From: Achromobacter sp. UMC71
Lineage (GTDB): Bacteria > Pseudomonadota > Gammaproteobacteria > Burkholderiales > Burkholderiaceae_B
Assembly: GCF_014170305.1 (NCBI RefSeq)
Contig: NZ_LZZT01000050.1
Coordinates: forward strand, 1-64,000
Direction: 5' to 3'
DNA length: 64,000 nt
Within the stretch, counting starts at the first letter, position 1, and every line of letters starts with the position of its first letter. This document shows, piece by piece, positions 7,359-14,016 of this stretch. The notes under the pieces are model-generated. The model saw only the letters and a list, made by a program, of their open reading frames with translations, was not told the DNA's origin and searched no databases. The position numbers and the translations under genes were made by a program.

Positions 7359-8921
7359 TTACTTCGCTACGCGTTCTACTTCCCAGGCGCGCGGTTTTTT
7401 CACGGCCCAGGGGGTGTAGCCCTTGACGTCGGCGCGGTAGGCGCCGATGTCCAGGCCGTTGTAGAGGGGGATGCTGGGGACGTCGGCCAGGAACAGTTTG
7501 TGCAGCTGGTCGAAGGATGTCTGGCGCTTGGCGTGGTCGGTGTCTACCGAGGCGGCGTCCAGGAGTTTCTGGGCCTCGGGGTTGTCCCAGACCTTGCGGG
7601 GTTGCTTGGTTTTTTCGCCGGTGACCATTTCGTAGTTCAGGGCGGCGTCCAGGCGGGCCGAGTAGGGGAAGGTCATCATCTGGTAGGTGCCGGCGTTGTA
7701 GCGGTCGAGCTGGGTGGCCCATTCGGCGACGGACAGCTTGGCGTTGATGCCGGCGGCTTGCAGCATGGCCTGGATGATGACGGCGGAGTTGTAGGACTGG
7801 GGGTAGCGCTTGGTGGTCATCAGCTCCAGTTCCTGGCCCTTGTAGCCGGCTTCCTTCAGCAGCTTCTGGGACAGGGCGACGTCGTATTTCCAGCCTTCTT
7901 TCTGGGCGGCGTCGTGGTAGGGCGAGACCAGGGGGACGATGGAGTTGTTGGGCTTGGCCAGGCCTTCGGTGACGGCGGCGGCCAGTTGTTCGTAGTCGAT
8001 GGCGTGGGCCAGGGCCTGGCGCATCTTGGGGTTGGACAGGAGCGGGTCTTTGGTTTGCAGCAGCAGGGCGGTCATGCTCATGACGGGCGCATAGGCGACC
8101 TTGACGTTGGGCGTGGCCTGCAGGACCGGGACGTCGTTGTTGGAGACGTCTTCGATGATGTCGATGTTGCCGCGTTGGAGGGCGGCCTTGGCGGTGGAGT
8201 CGTCGGGCACGATCATGAAGCGCACTTCGTCGACCAGGGGGCGCTTGGAACCGGTGTAGCCGTCGAGCTTGCCGCCGCGGTTGGCGTAGTCGGCAAATTT
8301 GGTCAGGCGGATGTATTCGCCGCGTTTCCATTCGGCCAATTCAAATGGGCCGGTGCCGATGGGCTTGTCCCAGGTGCCGTCGGGCTTGACCGAGGCCTTT
8401 TGCAGGATGCCGGTGCCGCCGCAGTCGGCGCGCGCCAGCGAGGCCAGGAACAGGCTGCTGGGTTTTTCCAGGTGATAGACGACGGTCTGGGCGTCGGAGG
8501 CTTCGACGCCGGTGACCTTGACGGTGCCGCGGCCGTCGAATTCGCTGGAACAGCGCCAGCCCGAGTTGGCGGCGGTGTAGTGCTGCCAGGTCCAGAGCAC
8601 GTCGGCGGAGGTGAGCGGGGCGCCGTTGTGGAACTTGACGCCCTGGCGCAGCTTGAAGGTGTAGGTCTTGCCGTCCGGGCTGATGTCGATGGATTCGGCC
8701 AGCAGCGGGCGCACTTCGGCGTCTTCGCCATAGGCCACCAGACCTTCGACGATGTGCAGCACGACTGCGTCGCTATTGCTGTCGCGGTTCACGCCGGGCT
8801 CGGTCGAGCGGATGTCGGCGGTGAACGATATGCGCAGCGGCGGTTGGGCCTGGGCCCAGGCCGATCCGGCCAGCGCGCCCAGCGCCAGCGCAACCGCGGT
8901 GTTCAGGAGTTTTGTTTTCAT
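7359..8921 (-). CDS. Periplasmic solute-binding protein, family 5 (peptide type), paralogue 2
   Basis: A 520-residue exported binding protein with signal peptide MKTKLLNTAVALALGALAGS and cleavage near AWA-QAQ. The conserved GVKFHNGAPLTSADVLW segment is present, and the chain aligns along its whole length with the paralogue at 5340-6899. It is the second gene of an operon with the C45 hydrolase, 37 bp upstream, so the TTGGCGCCAA site before that gene should control it. Two binding proteins sharing one set of permeases suggests delivery of related but distinct solutes, for example substrate and product of the hydrolases. No permease gene lies beside this copy. Confidence 0.92.
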   Translation of the reverse strand: MKTKLLNTAVALALGALAGSAWAQAQPPLRISFTADIRSTEPGVNRDSNSDAVVLHIVEGLVAYGEDAEVRPLLAESIDISPDGKTYTFKLRQGVKFHNGAPLTSADVLWTWQHYTAANSGWRCSSEFDGRGTVKVTGVEASDAQTVVYHLEKPSSLFLASLARADCGGTGILQKASVKPDGTWDKPIGTGPFELAEWKRGEYIRLTKFADYANRGGKLDGYTGSKRPLVDEVRFMIVPDDSTAKAALQRGNIDIIEDVSNNDVPVLQATPNVKVAYAPVMSMTALLLQTKDPLLSNPKMRQALAHAIDYEQLAAAVTEGLAKPNNSIVPLVSPYHDAAQKEGWKYDVALSQKLLKEAGYKGQELELMTTKRYPQSYNSAVIIQAMLQAAGINAKLSVAEWATQLDRYNAGTYQMMTFPYSARLDAALNYEMVTGEKTKQPRKVWDNPEAQKLLDAASVDTDHAKRQTSFDQLHKLFLADVPSIPLYNGLDIGAYRADVKGYTPWAVKKPRAWEVERVAK

Positions 8922-8958
8922 TGATGTTGTTCCAGGGGTTGCACGGGCGGCCGGGGGA

Positions 8959-10095
8959 TCAGGCGGCGGTCAGCAGTTCGGGTTCGGCCGTCAGGCTGTA
9001 GCGGGTGAACGTGCGGTTCAGCGCGGGCAGCGGGGCCACTTCCATCAGACCGGCGGCCGGTTCCATGATGACCATGGACACGGTGGCCGACAGGTTGTCG
9101 TGGCTGCCGGGGCGCGGCGGGCGGCAGACCGAGTATGGGGCGCCGAAGTCGTCGAACAGCGCGCGCTTGAGGTCTTCGCGGGTCAGCCTGTCCTTTTCGT
9201 TCAGCAGGCGGCGCACGCGCCAGTCGCGGTAGGCGCTTTCCGGGGTGCTGGCGCGGCCGGTGTCGCGCAGCTTGCCCAGGGCGACTTCGCTGACCCAGTG
9301 GTTGGCGTGCACGATCAGGTCGTCGCTGCCCGGGTAGATCGGGAAGGCCTCATCGGTGGTGCATTCGTAATCGACGCCGAAGCCGGCGGCCATGCCGATC
9401 ATGATGTTGTTCGAGCAGGACTTGGGCGTGGTGCTGACCGCCTTGATCGCCAGGGCGAAGTGTTCCTGTTCCAGCACCTTGCGGCGGATCAGCGACAGCG
9501 GCACGCCGAGCTGGCGGAAGTCGCGGTCGGATTCCAGATAGTTGGCGGTGATGGACACGCCGGCGCTGTTCAGGCCGCTGCGGGCCAGGCCGCCGGCTTC
9601 GACGAAGGTCAGGATGTCGGGGCCGTTATCGTTGCGCACGCGCAGCACGATGGCGGTGTCGACGCATTCGGCGCGCCAGTCCCAGTTCTGGCCGTGGATC
9701 AGGCGGCCGTTGGCCGAGCGGGTGGGCAGGATCAGGGCGCCGGTGCAGCCGTCGCCGGGTTCGAGTTCGGCGGCCTTTTTCTTTTCGGCGCGGGCTTTGG
9801 CGATGACTTCGGTGCGGGCGTTGACCATCACGATGTCTTCGAACGGCACGTTGGCGCCCGCGGCGATGCCGCGCATTTCTTCCAGGTAGTGCGGCGCGAA
9901 GTTCTCGATTTCGCGCGCGAAGCTCTCGATGAGCTGGGTGCGCGCCATGGCGTCGTAGCCCAGGTCGACCAGGGTCTGGCCGTACATCGCGGCGCTTTTG
10001 CGCACGCGGTCGGCGGCCTGTTGGCCATAGGCGCGGCCACGTGCCTCGGGGGTACCGGAAACCGATACGAAGGGGAATTGGGTGATCTGGGTCAT
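8959..10095 (-). CDS. C45-family Ntn hydrolase (acyltransferase/amidohydrolase)
   Basis: A 378-residue protein of the acyl-CoA:6-aminopenicillanic-acid acyltransferase (peptidase C45) family. The self-cleavage and nucleophile site is visible as GDGCTGALI with Cys117, followed by HGQNWDWRAECVDTAI near 135-150, typical of the family. Members mature by cleavage before the cysteine, then hydrolyse or transfer linear amide bonds. No signal peptide is seen, so it should act in the cytoplasm on an imported N-acyl or peptide-like amide. It heads an operon with binding-protein paralogue 2 and has a TTGGCGCCAA operator about 75 bp upstream. The natural substrate cannot be read from the sequence. Confidence 0.88.
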   Translation of the reverse strand: MTQITQFPFVSVSGTPEARGRAYGQQAADRVRKSAAMYGQTLVDLGYDAMARTQLIESFAREIENFAPHYLEEMRGIAAGANVPFEDIVMVNARTEVIAKARAEKKKAAELEPGDGCTGALILPTRSANGRLIHGQNWDWRAECVDTAIVLRVRNDNGPDILTFVEAGGLARSGLNSAGVSITANYLESDRDFRQLGVPLSLIRRKVLEQEHFALAIKAVSTTPKSCSNNIMIGMAAGFGVDYECTTDEAFPIYPGSDDLIVHANHWVSEVALGKLRDTGRASTPESAYRDWRVRRLLNEKDRLTREDLKRALFDDFGAPYSVCRPPRPGSHDNLSATVSMVIMEPAAGLMEVAPLPALNRTFTRYSLTAEPELLTAA

Positions 10096-10167
10096 GGACG
10101 GATAGCGGCGCGGGAACGCCGTGGGGTCGGGAGTGATAAGACGGGATGTTGCAAAAATATTATCTTA

Positions 10168-10181
10168 TTTTGGCGCCAAAA
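10168..10181. promoter_or_regulatory. Palindromic operator, copy 3 (TTGGCGCCAA core at 10170-10179)
   Basis: A perfect 14-bp palindrome, TTTTGGCGCCAAAA, in an AT-rich block lies about 73-86 bp upstream of the C45 hydrolase start (minus strand, 10095). The core is identical to the sites at 10-19 and 5285-5294. An AT-rich stretch just downstream on the minus strand (10151-10168) is a plausible -10 region. Confidence 0.72.
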
Positions 10182-10200
10182 ATACCGAGGGTTTGCCCGG

Positions 10201-10242
10201 GGGGGCGCCTAGCTGGGGGCGCCGAGCCGAGGGCGCCTAGTC
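10201..10242. repeat. Three tandem 14-bp GC-rich units
   Basis: Three adjacent 14-bp units read GGGGGCGCCTAGCT, GGGGGCGCCGAGCC and GAGGGCGCCTAGTC, each with a GGCGCC core at 14-bp spacing. The third overlaps the TAG stop of the minus-strand deacetylase-like gene (stop codon at 10237-10239). It may be a slippage-generated repeat. A regulatory or termination role is not shown. Confidence 0.6.
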
Positions 10243-11082
10243 CGATCGCATCGCATACCGCCGCGCCACGTCGCCACACACCGCATACCGGGCGCCGTCG
10301 GCGCGCAACCGGTCGAGCAGCTTTTCAATCATCAACAGCCGCGCCGCGCGGCCCACGCCATGGTCGGCGCGCGGGTGCAGGGTCAGGCAGGCATAGCCGT
10401 CGGCGGCCAGCAGGGCGTCGCCCTGCTCGGCCAGGTGGGCGTAGGCCCGGTCCTGGGTGACGCGGCGGCTGAAGTGGGTGGCGTCGCACAGGCCTTCGCT
10501 CCAGGGCAGCTCGACCATGCCGGGCGCGCCGTCGGCGTCCAGCGCATAGGGCGCGTCGTCGTCCAGGGCGCTGCTGTCGTAGCGGTAGCCCAGCTCGCGC
10601 AGCAGCGGCAGGGTGCGGGCGCTGAAGCCGCCGCCGGTCCAGCGAAACCCTTCCGGCGCCTGGCCGGTGAACGTGGCCAGGCGGTCGCGGCCGCGTTGCA
10701 GCACCTCGGCTTCGCGTTCGCCCAGCGCGGCCAGGTCTTCGAAGGCGTTGCCTTGCGAGGCGGCCTCGTGGCCGTCGCGCAGGCTTTGTTCCAGCAGGCC
10801 GCGGCAGCGTTCCGCCTCGAACGCAGGCCAGAAGAGGGTGGCGCGGATGTCCTGGCGGCGCAGCATGTCCAGCAGGCGCGCCAGGCCGCCGCCATAGGCA
10901 TAGCGGCCGTGGCCGTCGCGGCCGTGTAGTTCGTGCTCGGGGCGAGTGGCGGCCTCGGGGCCGATGCCTTGCACGTTGATGGTGACCAGCACCGTTTTGG
11001 TAGCGGACTTGGCGGCGGCGGTGGCGGCCATCCGGGTGGTCGCGCCAGGGATTGCGTCGATGGCGGTGGGGGCGGCGCTCAT
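10237..11082 (-). CDS. Polysaccharide deacetylase-like protein with degenerate metal site
   Basis: A 281-residue NodB-fold homologue. The start at 11082 overlaps the stop of the upstream deacetylase as ATGA; a longer in-frame ATG at 11511 would lie inside that gene and is rejected. It aligns with the neighbouring paralogue (GYRYDSS/GYCYDAS, LTLHP/LTVHP) but lacks the metal ligands. The TVHVDG motif is TINVQG (Gln38) and HGYLHE is QGNAFE (Gln110, Phe114). The LTLHP histidine is kept. It is therefore probably a non-catalytic or altered partner of the active paralogue. The product lacks a signal peptide. Confidence 0.8.
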   Translation of the reverse strand: MSAAPTAIDAIPGATTRMAATAAAKSATKTVLVTINVQGIGPEAATRPEHELHGRDGHGRYAYGGGLARLLDMLRRQDIRATLFWPAFEAERCRGLLEQSLRDGHEAASQGNAFEDLAALGEREAEVLQRGRDRLATFTGQAPEGFRWTGGGFSARTLPLLRELGYRYDSSALDDDAPYALDADGAPGMVELPWSEGLCDATHFSRRVTQDRAYAHLAEQGDALLAADGYACLTLHPRADHGVGRAARLLMIEKLLDRLRADGARYAVCGDVARRYAMRSD

Positions 11083-11969
11083 TCGGTTCTCCAGGCGTCG
11101 GGGTGGGCCAGGCAATGGCGGGCCAGGGCTGCGAGCGTCATGCAGTGCACGTCGGGCTGGGCGGCCACGTGGGCCAGGAAGCGGTCCATGGCGGCGGCGC
11201 GGGCCGGCGTGCCGGATCCGCCCGCGGCCTTGGGATGCACAGTCAGGTGGATGTAGCCCTCGGCCTGGCGCAGGGCCTCGAATTCCTCGATCCAGTTGTC
11301 GCAGGCTTCCGCTGCCAGGCTGTGGCCGGTGAAGTAGAACGGGTAGTCGTCCAGCGACACGGTGTTGTTGGGCAGCATGACGAAATCGTCGGCGGCCGAG
11401 TCCGCCGGCAGGTAGGGGCGGTCGCGGTCTTTTTCGCTGGCGTCGTAGCAATAGCCCAGCCGGCGCAGCACGGGCAGGGTGCGGTGGCTTTTGCGACCCG
11501 AAGGCGAACACCAGCCTACCGGCGTCACGCCCAACTGCTGCTGGATCAAGGCGTGGGTCTTCTCGAGCAGCGCGGGCTCGTCCTCGCCCAGGTCCCAGGC
11601 TTCGTGCAGATAGCCGTGCGCGGCGATCTCGTGGCCGGCCGCCAGGATGGCGCGGAAGGTCTCGGGGTAGTGCTCCACGTCGTAGCCGCAGGCAAAGAAG
11701 GTGGCGGGCATGGCGTGGCGCGCCAGGATATCCAGGTGCCGCGGCACGCCGCGGCGGATGGCGTAGCGGCCAGCGGTGTACAGCCCGGCGGGAAACTGCT
11801 TGCGGCCCACTTCGACGGCGGGTCCGTCCACGTGCACGGTCACGCAGACGACGGCGCGCACCGGCGGCGCCGAATCTGCGCGCAGGCCCTGGGCGCGCAG
11901 CTCGCGATCCAGCGTCAGCCAGGGGTTGGCGACGGCGTCCAGCGGGACGCCATAGGGAATGGCTTGCAT
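11079..11969 (-). CDS. Polysaccharide deacetylase (NodB fold), PgdA/allantoinase-like subgroup
   Basis: A 296-residue cytoplasmic hydrolase of carbohydrate-esterase family 4 type. The start at 11969 (MQAIPYGVPLD) shares one base with the stop of the upstream binding-protein gene (TGATG). Metal-site residues are in place: TVHVDG with Asp48 and AAHGYLHE with His118 and His122. The C-terminal LTVHP supplies the second histidine. The DRDRPY segment is typical of the HpPgdA-like subgroup, whose members often act on small imide or amide substrates rather than polymers. With a Bug binding protein ahead and no signal peptide, an intracellular small-molecule substrate is more likely than cell-wall polysaccharide. 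Confidence 0.86.
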   Translation of the reverse strand: MQAIPYGVPLDAVANPWLTLDRELRAQGLRADSAPPVRAVVCVTVHVDGPAVEVGRKQFPAGLYTAGRYAIRRGVPRHLDILARHAMPATFFACGYDVEHYPETFRAILAAGHEIAAHGYLHEAWDLGEDEPALLEKTHALIQQQLGVTPVGWCSPSGRKSHRTLPVLRRLGYCYDASEKDRDRPYLPADSAADDFVMLPNNTVSLDDYPFYFTGHSLAAEACDNWIEEFEALRQAEGYIHLTVHPKAAGGSGTPARAAAMDRFLAHVAAQPDVHCMTLAALARHCLAHPDAWRTE

Positions 11970-12982
11970 CAGGTGGCCTTGATGTTGGCGTTCTTGATCA
12001 GGGTGCGCCACTTCTCGCTTTCGGTGGCGACGAAGCGGCGCAGTGCTTCAGGGGTGCCGCCGTGCAGTTCCAGCCCGTTCTGGGTCAGTTGCGCCAGGGC
12101 GGGCTGCTTGAGCGCGCTTTGCACGGCGGCATTGAGCGTCTGGATGATGGCGGGCGGGGTGCCGGCCGGCACGAACACGCCGTTCCAGCCGATCGCCTGG
12201 TAGCCGGGAAAGCCGGACTCGGCCACGGTAGGCACGTCCGGCAGGGCCGGCGCCCGCGCCGTCGACGTGACGGCCAGCGGGCGGGACTTGCCGCCCTGGA
12301 TGAATTGCTGCTGGTTGATCACCACGTCCATCAGCACCGGGAACTGGCCGCCCAGGAAATCGTTGACTGCGGCGGCGGCGCCCTTGTACGGCACGCCGGG
12401 CAGGTCCAGGCCCGCGGTGGCCTTGAGCAATTCCATGGCCAGGTGGGCGGAACTGCCGTTCTGCGTGATGCCATAGAAGTACTTGCCAGGGTTGGCCTTG
12501 ATCAGGGCCACGAATTCCTGCAGGGTCTTGGCCGGAAACGACGGATGCACCACCAGCACGTTGTTGTAGTAGCAGACCATCGATACCGGGTCGAAGTCCT
12601 TGATCGGGTCGTACGCGATGTTCTCGTACAGGCTCTGGTTCACCGTGTGGGTGCCGGTGGAGCCGAGCGCGACCGTGTAGCCGTCGGGCGTCGAGCGCGC
12701 CGCCTGCTGCGTGCCGATGATGCCGGCCGCGCCGCCCTTGTTGATGACCACCACGCTTTGCTTGAGCGCTTCGCCGATGCCCTGGGCCAGCGGGCGCGCC
12801 ACCAGGTCCGTGCCGCCGCCCGCGGGGAACGGCACGATGAACTGGATCGGATGTTCGGCCGGATAGCCGGCCGCGCGGGCCCGGCCGGGGCGGGCCAGTG
12901 CGGCGCCCGCCAGTGACGCGGCCGACGCCGCCATGAATTGCCGGCGGCTGATGCCGCCCCTTTCGTTCTCGGACTGCTTCAT
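11969..12982 (-). CDS. Bug-family (tripartite tricarboxylate) binding protein, Tat-exported
   Basis: A 337-residue periplasmic binding protein of the Bug/TctC family. A twin-arginine signal (SRRQFMAASAASLAGAALA) occupies residues 12-30. Family marks follow: FIVPFPAGGGTDLVARPLA, the VVINKGGAAGIIGTQQAA segment and VPYKGAAAAVNDFLGGQ. Bug proteins bind carboxylates or amide-type solutes with an aspartate or water-mediated grip. Its gene leads the operon with the two deacetylase homologues and is divergent from the IclR regulator at 13246. No cognate TctAB membrane genes are nearby, which is common for this family. Confidence 0.92.
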   Translation of the reverse strand: MKQSENERGGISRRQFMAASAASLAGAALARPGRARAAGYPAEHPIQFIVPFPAGGGTDLVARPLAQGIGEALKQSVVVINKGGAAGIIGTQQAARSTPDGYTVALGSTGTHTVNQSLYENIAYDPIKDFDPVSMVCYYNNVLVVHPSFPAKTLQEFVALIKANPGKYFYGITQNGSSAHLAMELLKATAGLDLPGVPYKGAAAAVNDFLGGQFPVLMDVVINQQQFIQGGKSRPLAVTSTARAPALPDVPTVAESGFPGYQAIGWNGVFVPAGTPPAIIQTLNAAVQSALKQPALAQLTQNGLELHGGTPEALRRFVATESEKWRTLIKNANIKAT

Positions 12983-13058
12983 GCGATTTCCCCTTGGATG
13001 TGCATGCCTGACCGTGCTGGCCGCAAGCTTGTGGGTGCTTGCTGGCCCAGTACTTAAG

Positions 13059-13118
13059 TATCATTATTCGATAAAAAACAATCCTAACCAATTAGTTTTT
13101 ATCTATAAATGATAAAAA
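13059..13118. promoter_or_regulatory. Two TATC-N7-GATA dyads in the Bug/IclR divergent region
   Basis: The 263-bp divergent gap is AT-rich in its middle. Two dyads share the form TATC-N7-GATA. One is at 13059-13073 with spacer ATTATTC. The other is at 13100-13114 with spacer TATAAAT, and its arms extend to TTTTTATC/GATAAAAA (13096-13118). Their centres are 41 bp apart, close to four helical turns. This spacing fits a dimer-pair regulator such as the adjacent IclR protein. Confidence 0.5.
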
Positions 13119-13245
13119 ATGGGGAGTTGATAGTCGAAAATAAGGGGCGCTGCCGGCAGCGATAGCGTCGCTTTATGGGCTGGCGGCGCGGCGATCGCCC
13201 TGTGATACGCTGCGCCGGTTCCGCGTCGCCTTGTCCTAGCCCCTC

Positions 13246-14016
13246 ATGTCCACCCTGAAGCGAGCCCTAGCGATTCTTGACCTCTTCAGCCTGGCCACGC
13301 CGGTGCTGACGGCCGAAGAAATCATCTCGAAGCTGTCCTATTCGGCGCCCACGGGGTATCGCTACATCCGCGATCTGTCGGACCTGGGGTATCTGCTGCG
13401 CATGACGGGCGGCGGCTACAAGCTGGGGCCGCGCATCATCGAGCTGGACCATCTCATCATCGACGGCGATCCCGTGCTGGGCGCGGCGCGGCCGATCATG
13501 CGAGAGGTGGTGGACCAGGTGGGCGGCGATGTGCTGCTCAGCGTGATCCACGGCTTGCGGATCCTGAACATCCATCACGAGCGCGGCCCGGAAGACCTGG
13601 GCATCGCGCACGGCCGCGGCCGCGCCCATCCGCTGTTTCGCGGCGCCACGGCCAAGACCATCATTGCGTTCCTGCCGCGCAAGGACCAGCGCAAGCTATA
13701 CGAGGCCCATCCCGCCGACGTCGAGGCCGCGGGCCTGGGCCCGACGCAGGCGGAATTCATCCGCCGCCTGGACGAGATCCGGGTGCGGGGTTTCTACCTG
13801 GGCGTGGGCGAAATGTCGCCCGAGCGCGCGGGCATCGCGGTGCCGGTGTTCCAGGAAGACCGCCGCGTCTTCGGCGCGCTGACCGTCACGTTCCTGGCGA
13901 CGCGGCTCAATACCATCGCGCAGGACAAGACCACCGCGCTGCTGCAGGCGACGGCGCGGCGGATCGAATCGCTGGCGCTAGCCTCGCGCATCAAGGAGCA
14001 GGCGCCGGCGCCTTGA
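13246..14016 (+). CDS. IclR family transcriptional regulator
   Basis: A 256-residue DNA-binding protein. The N-terminal winged helix (STLKRALAILDLFS, then LTAEEIISKLSYSAPTGYRYIRDLSDLGYL) covers residues 1-60. The C-terminal effector domain has DPVLGAARPIMREVVDQVGGDVLLSV and ERAGIAVPVFQEDRRVFGALTVT. It is divergent from the Bug/deacetylase operon, so it probably controls that operon and itself through the dyads at 13059-13118. Its last 26 bases overlap the 3' end of the convergent outer-membrane-factor gene. Confidence 0.92.
   Translation: MSTLKRALAILDLFSLATPVLTAEEIISKLSYSAPTGYRYIRDLSDLGYLLRMTGGGYKLGPRIIELDHLIIDGDPVLGAARPIMREVVDQVGGDVLLSVIHGLRILNIHHERGPEDLGIAHGRGRAHPLFRGATAKTIIAFLPRKDQRKLYEAHPADVEAAGLGPTQAEFIRRLDEIRVRGFYLGVGEMSPERAGIAVPVFQEDRRVFGALTVTFLATRLNTIAQDKTTALLQATARRIESLALASRIKEQAPAP

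Noticed and set aside
7002-8924. Plus-strand open frame of 640 codons covering binding-protein paralogue 2
   Set aside because: The minus-strand product has a signal peptide and full family similarity to paralogue 1; the plus frame is a glycine-valine-rich antisense artefact.
10204-10237. GGCGCC cores of the 14-bp repeats as extra copies of the TTGGCGCCAA operator
   Set aside because: They lack the flanking TT/AA and the AT-rich surroundings shared by the three operator copies; GGCGCC alone is common at this GC content.
10237-11511. A 424-residue start for the second deacetylase-like gene
   Set aside because: The extra 143 codons are the out-of-frame shadow of the upstream deacetylase. The ATGA overlap at 11082-11079 gives a coupled start at the position expected from the paralogue.
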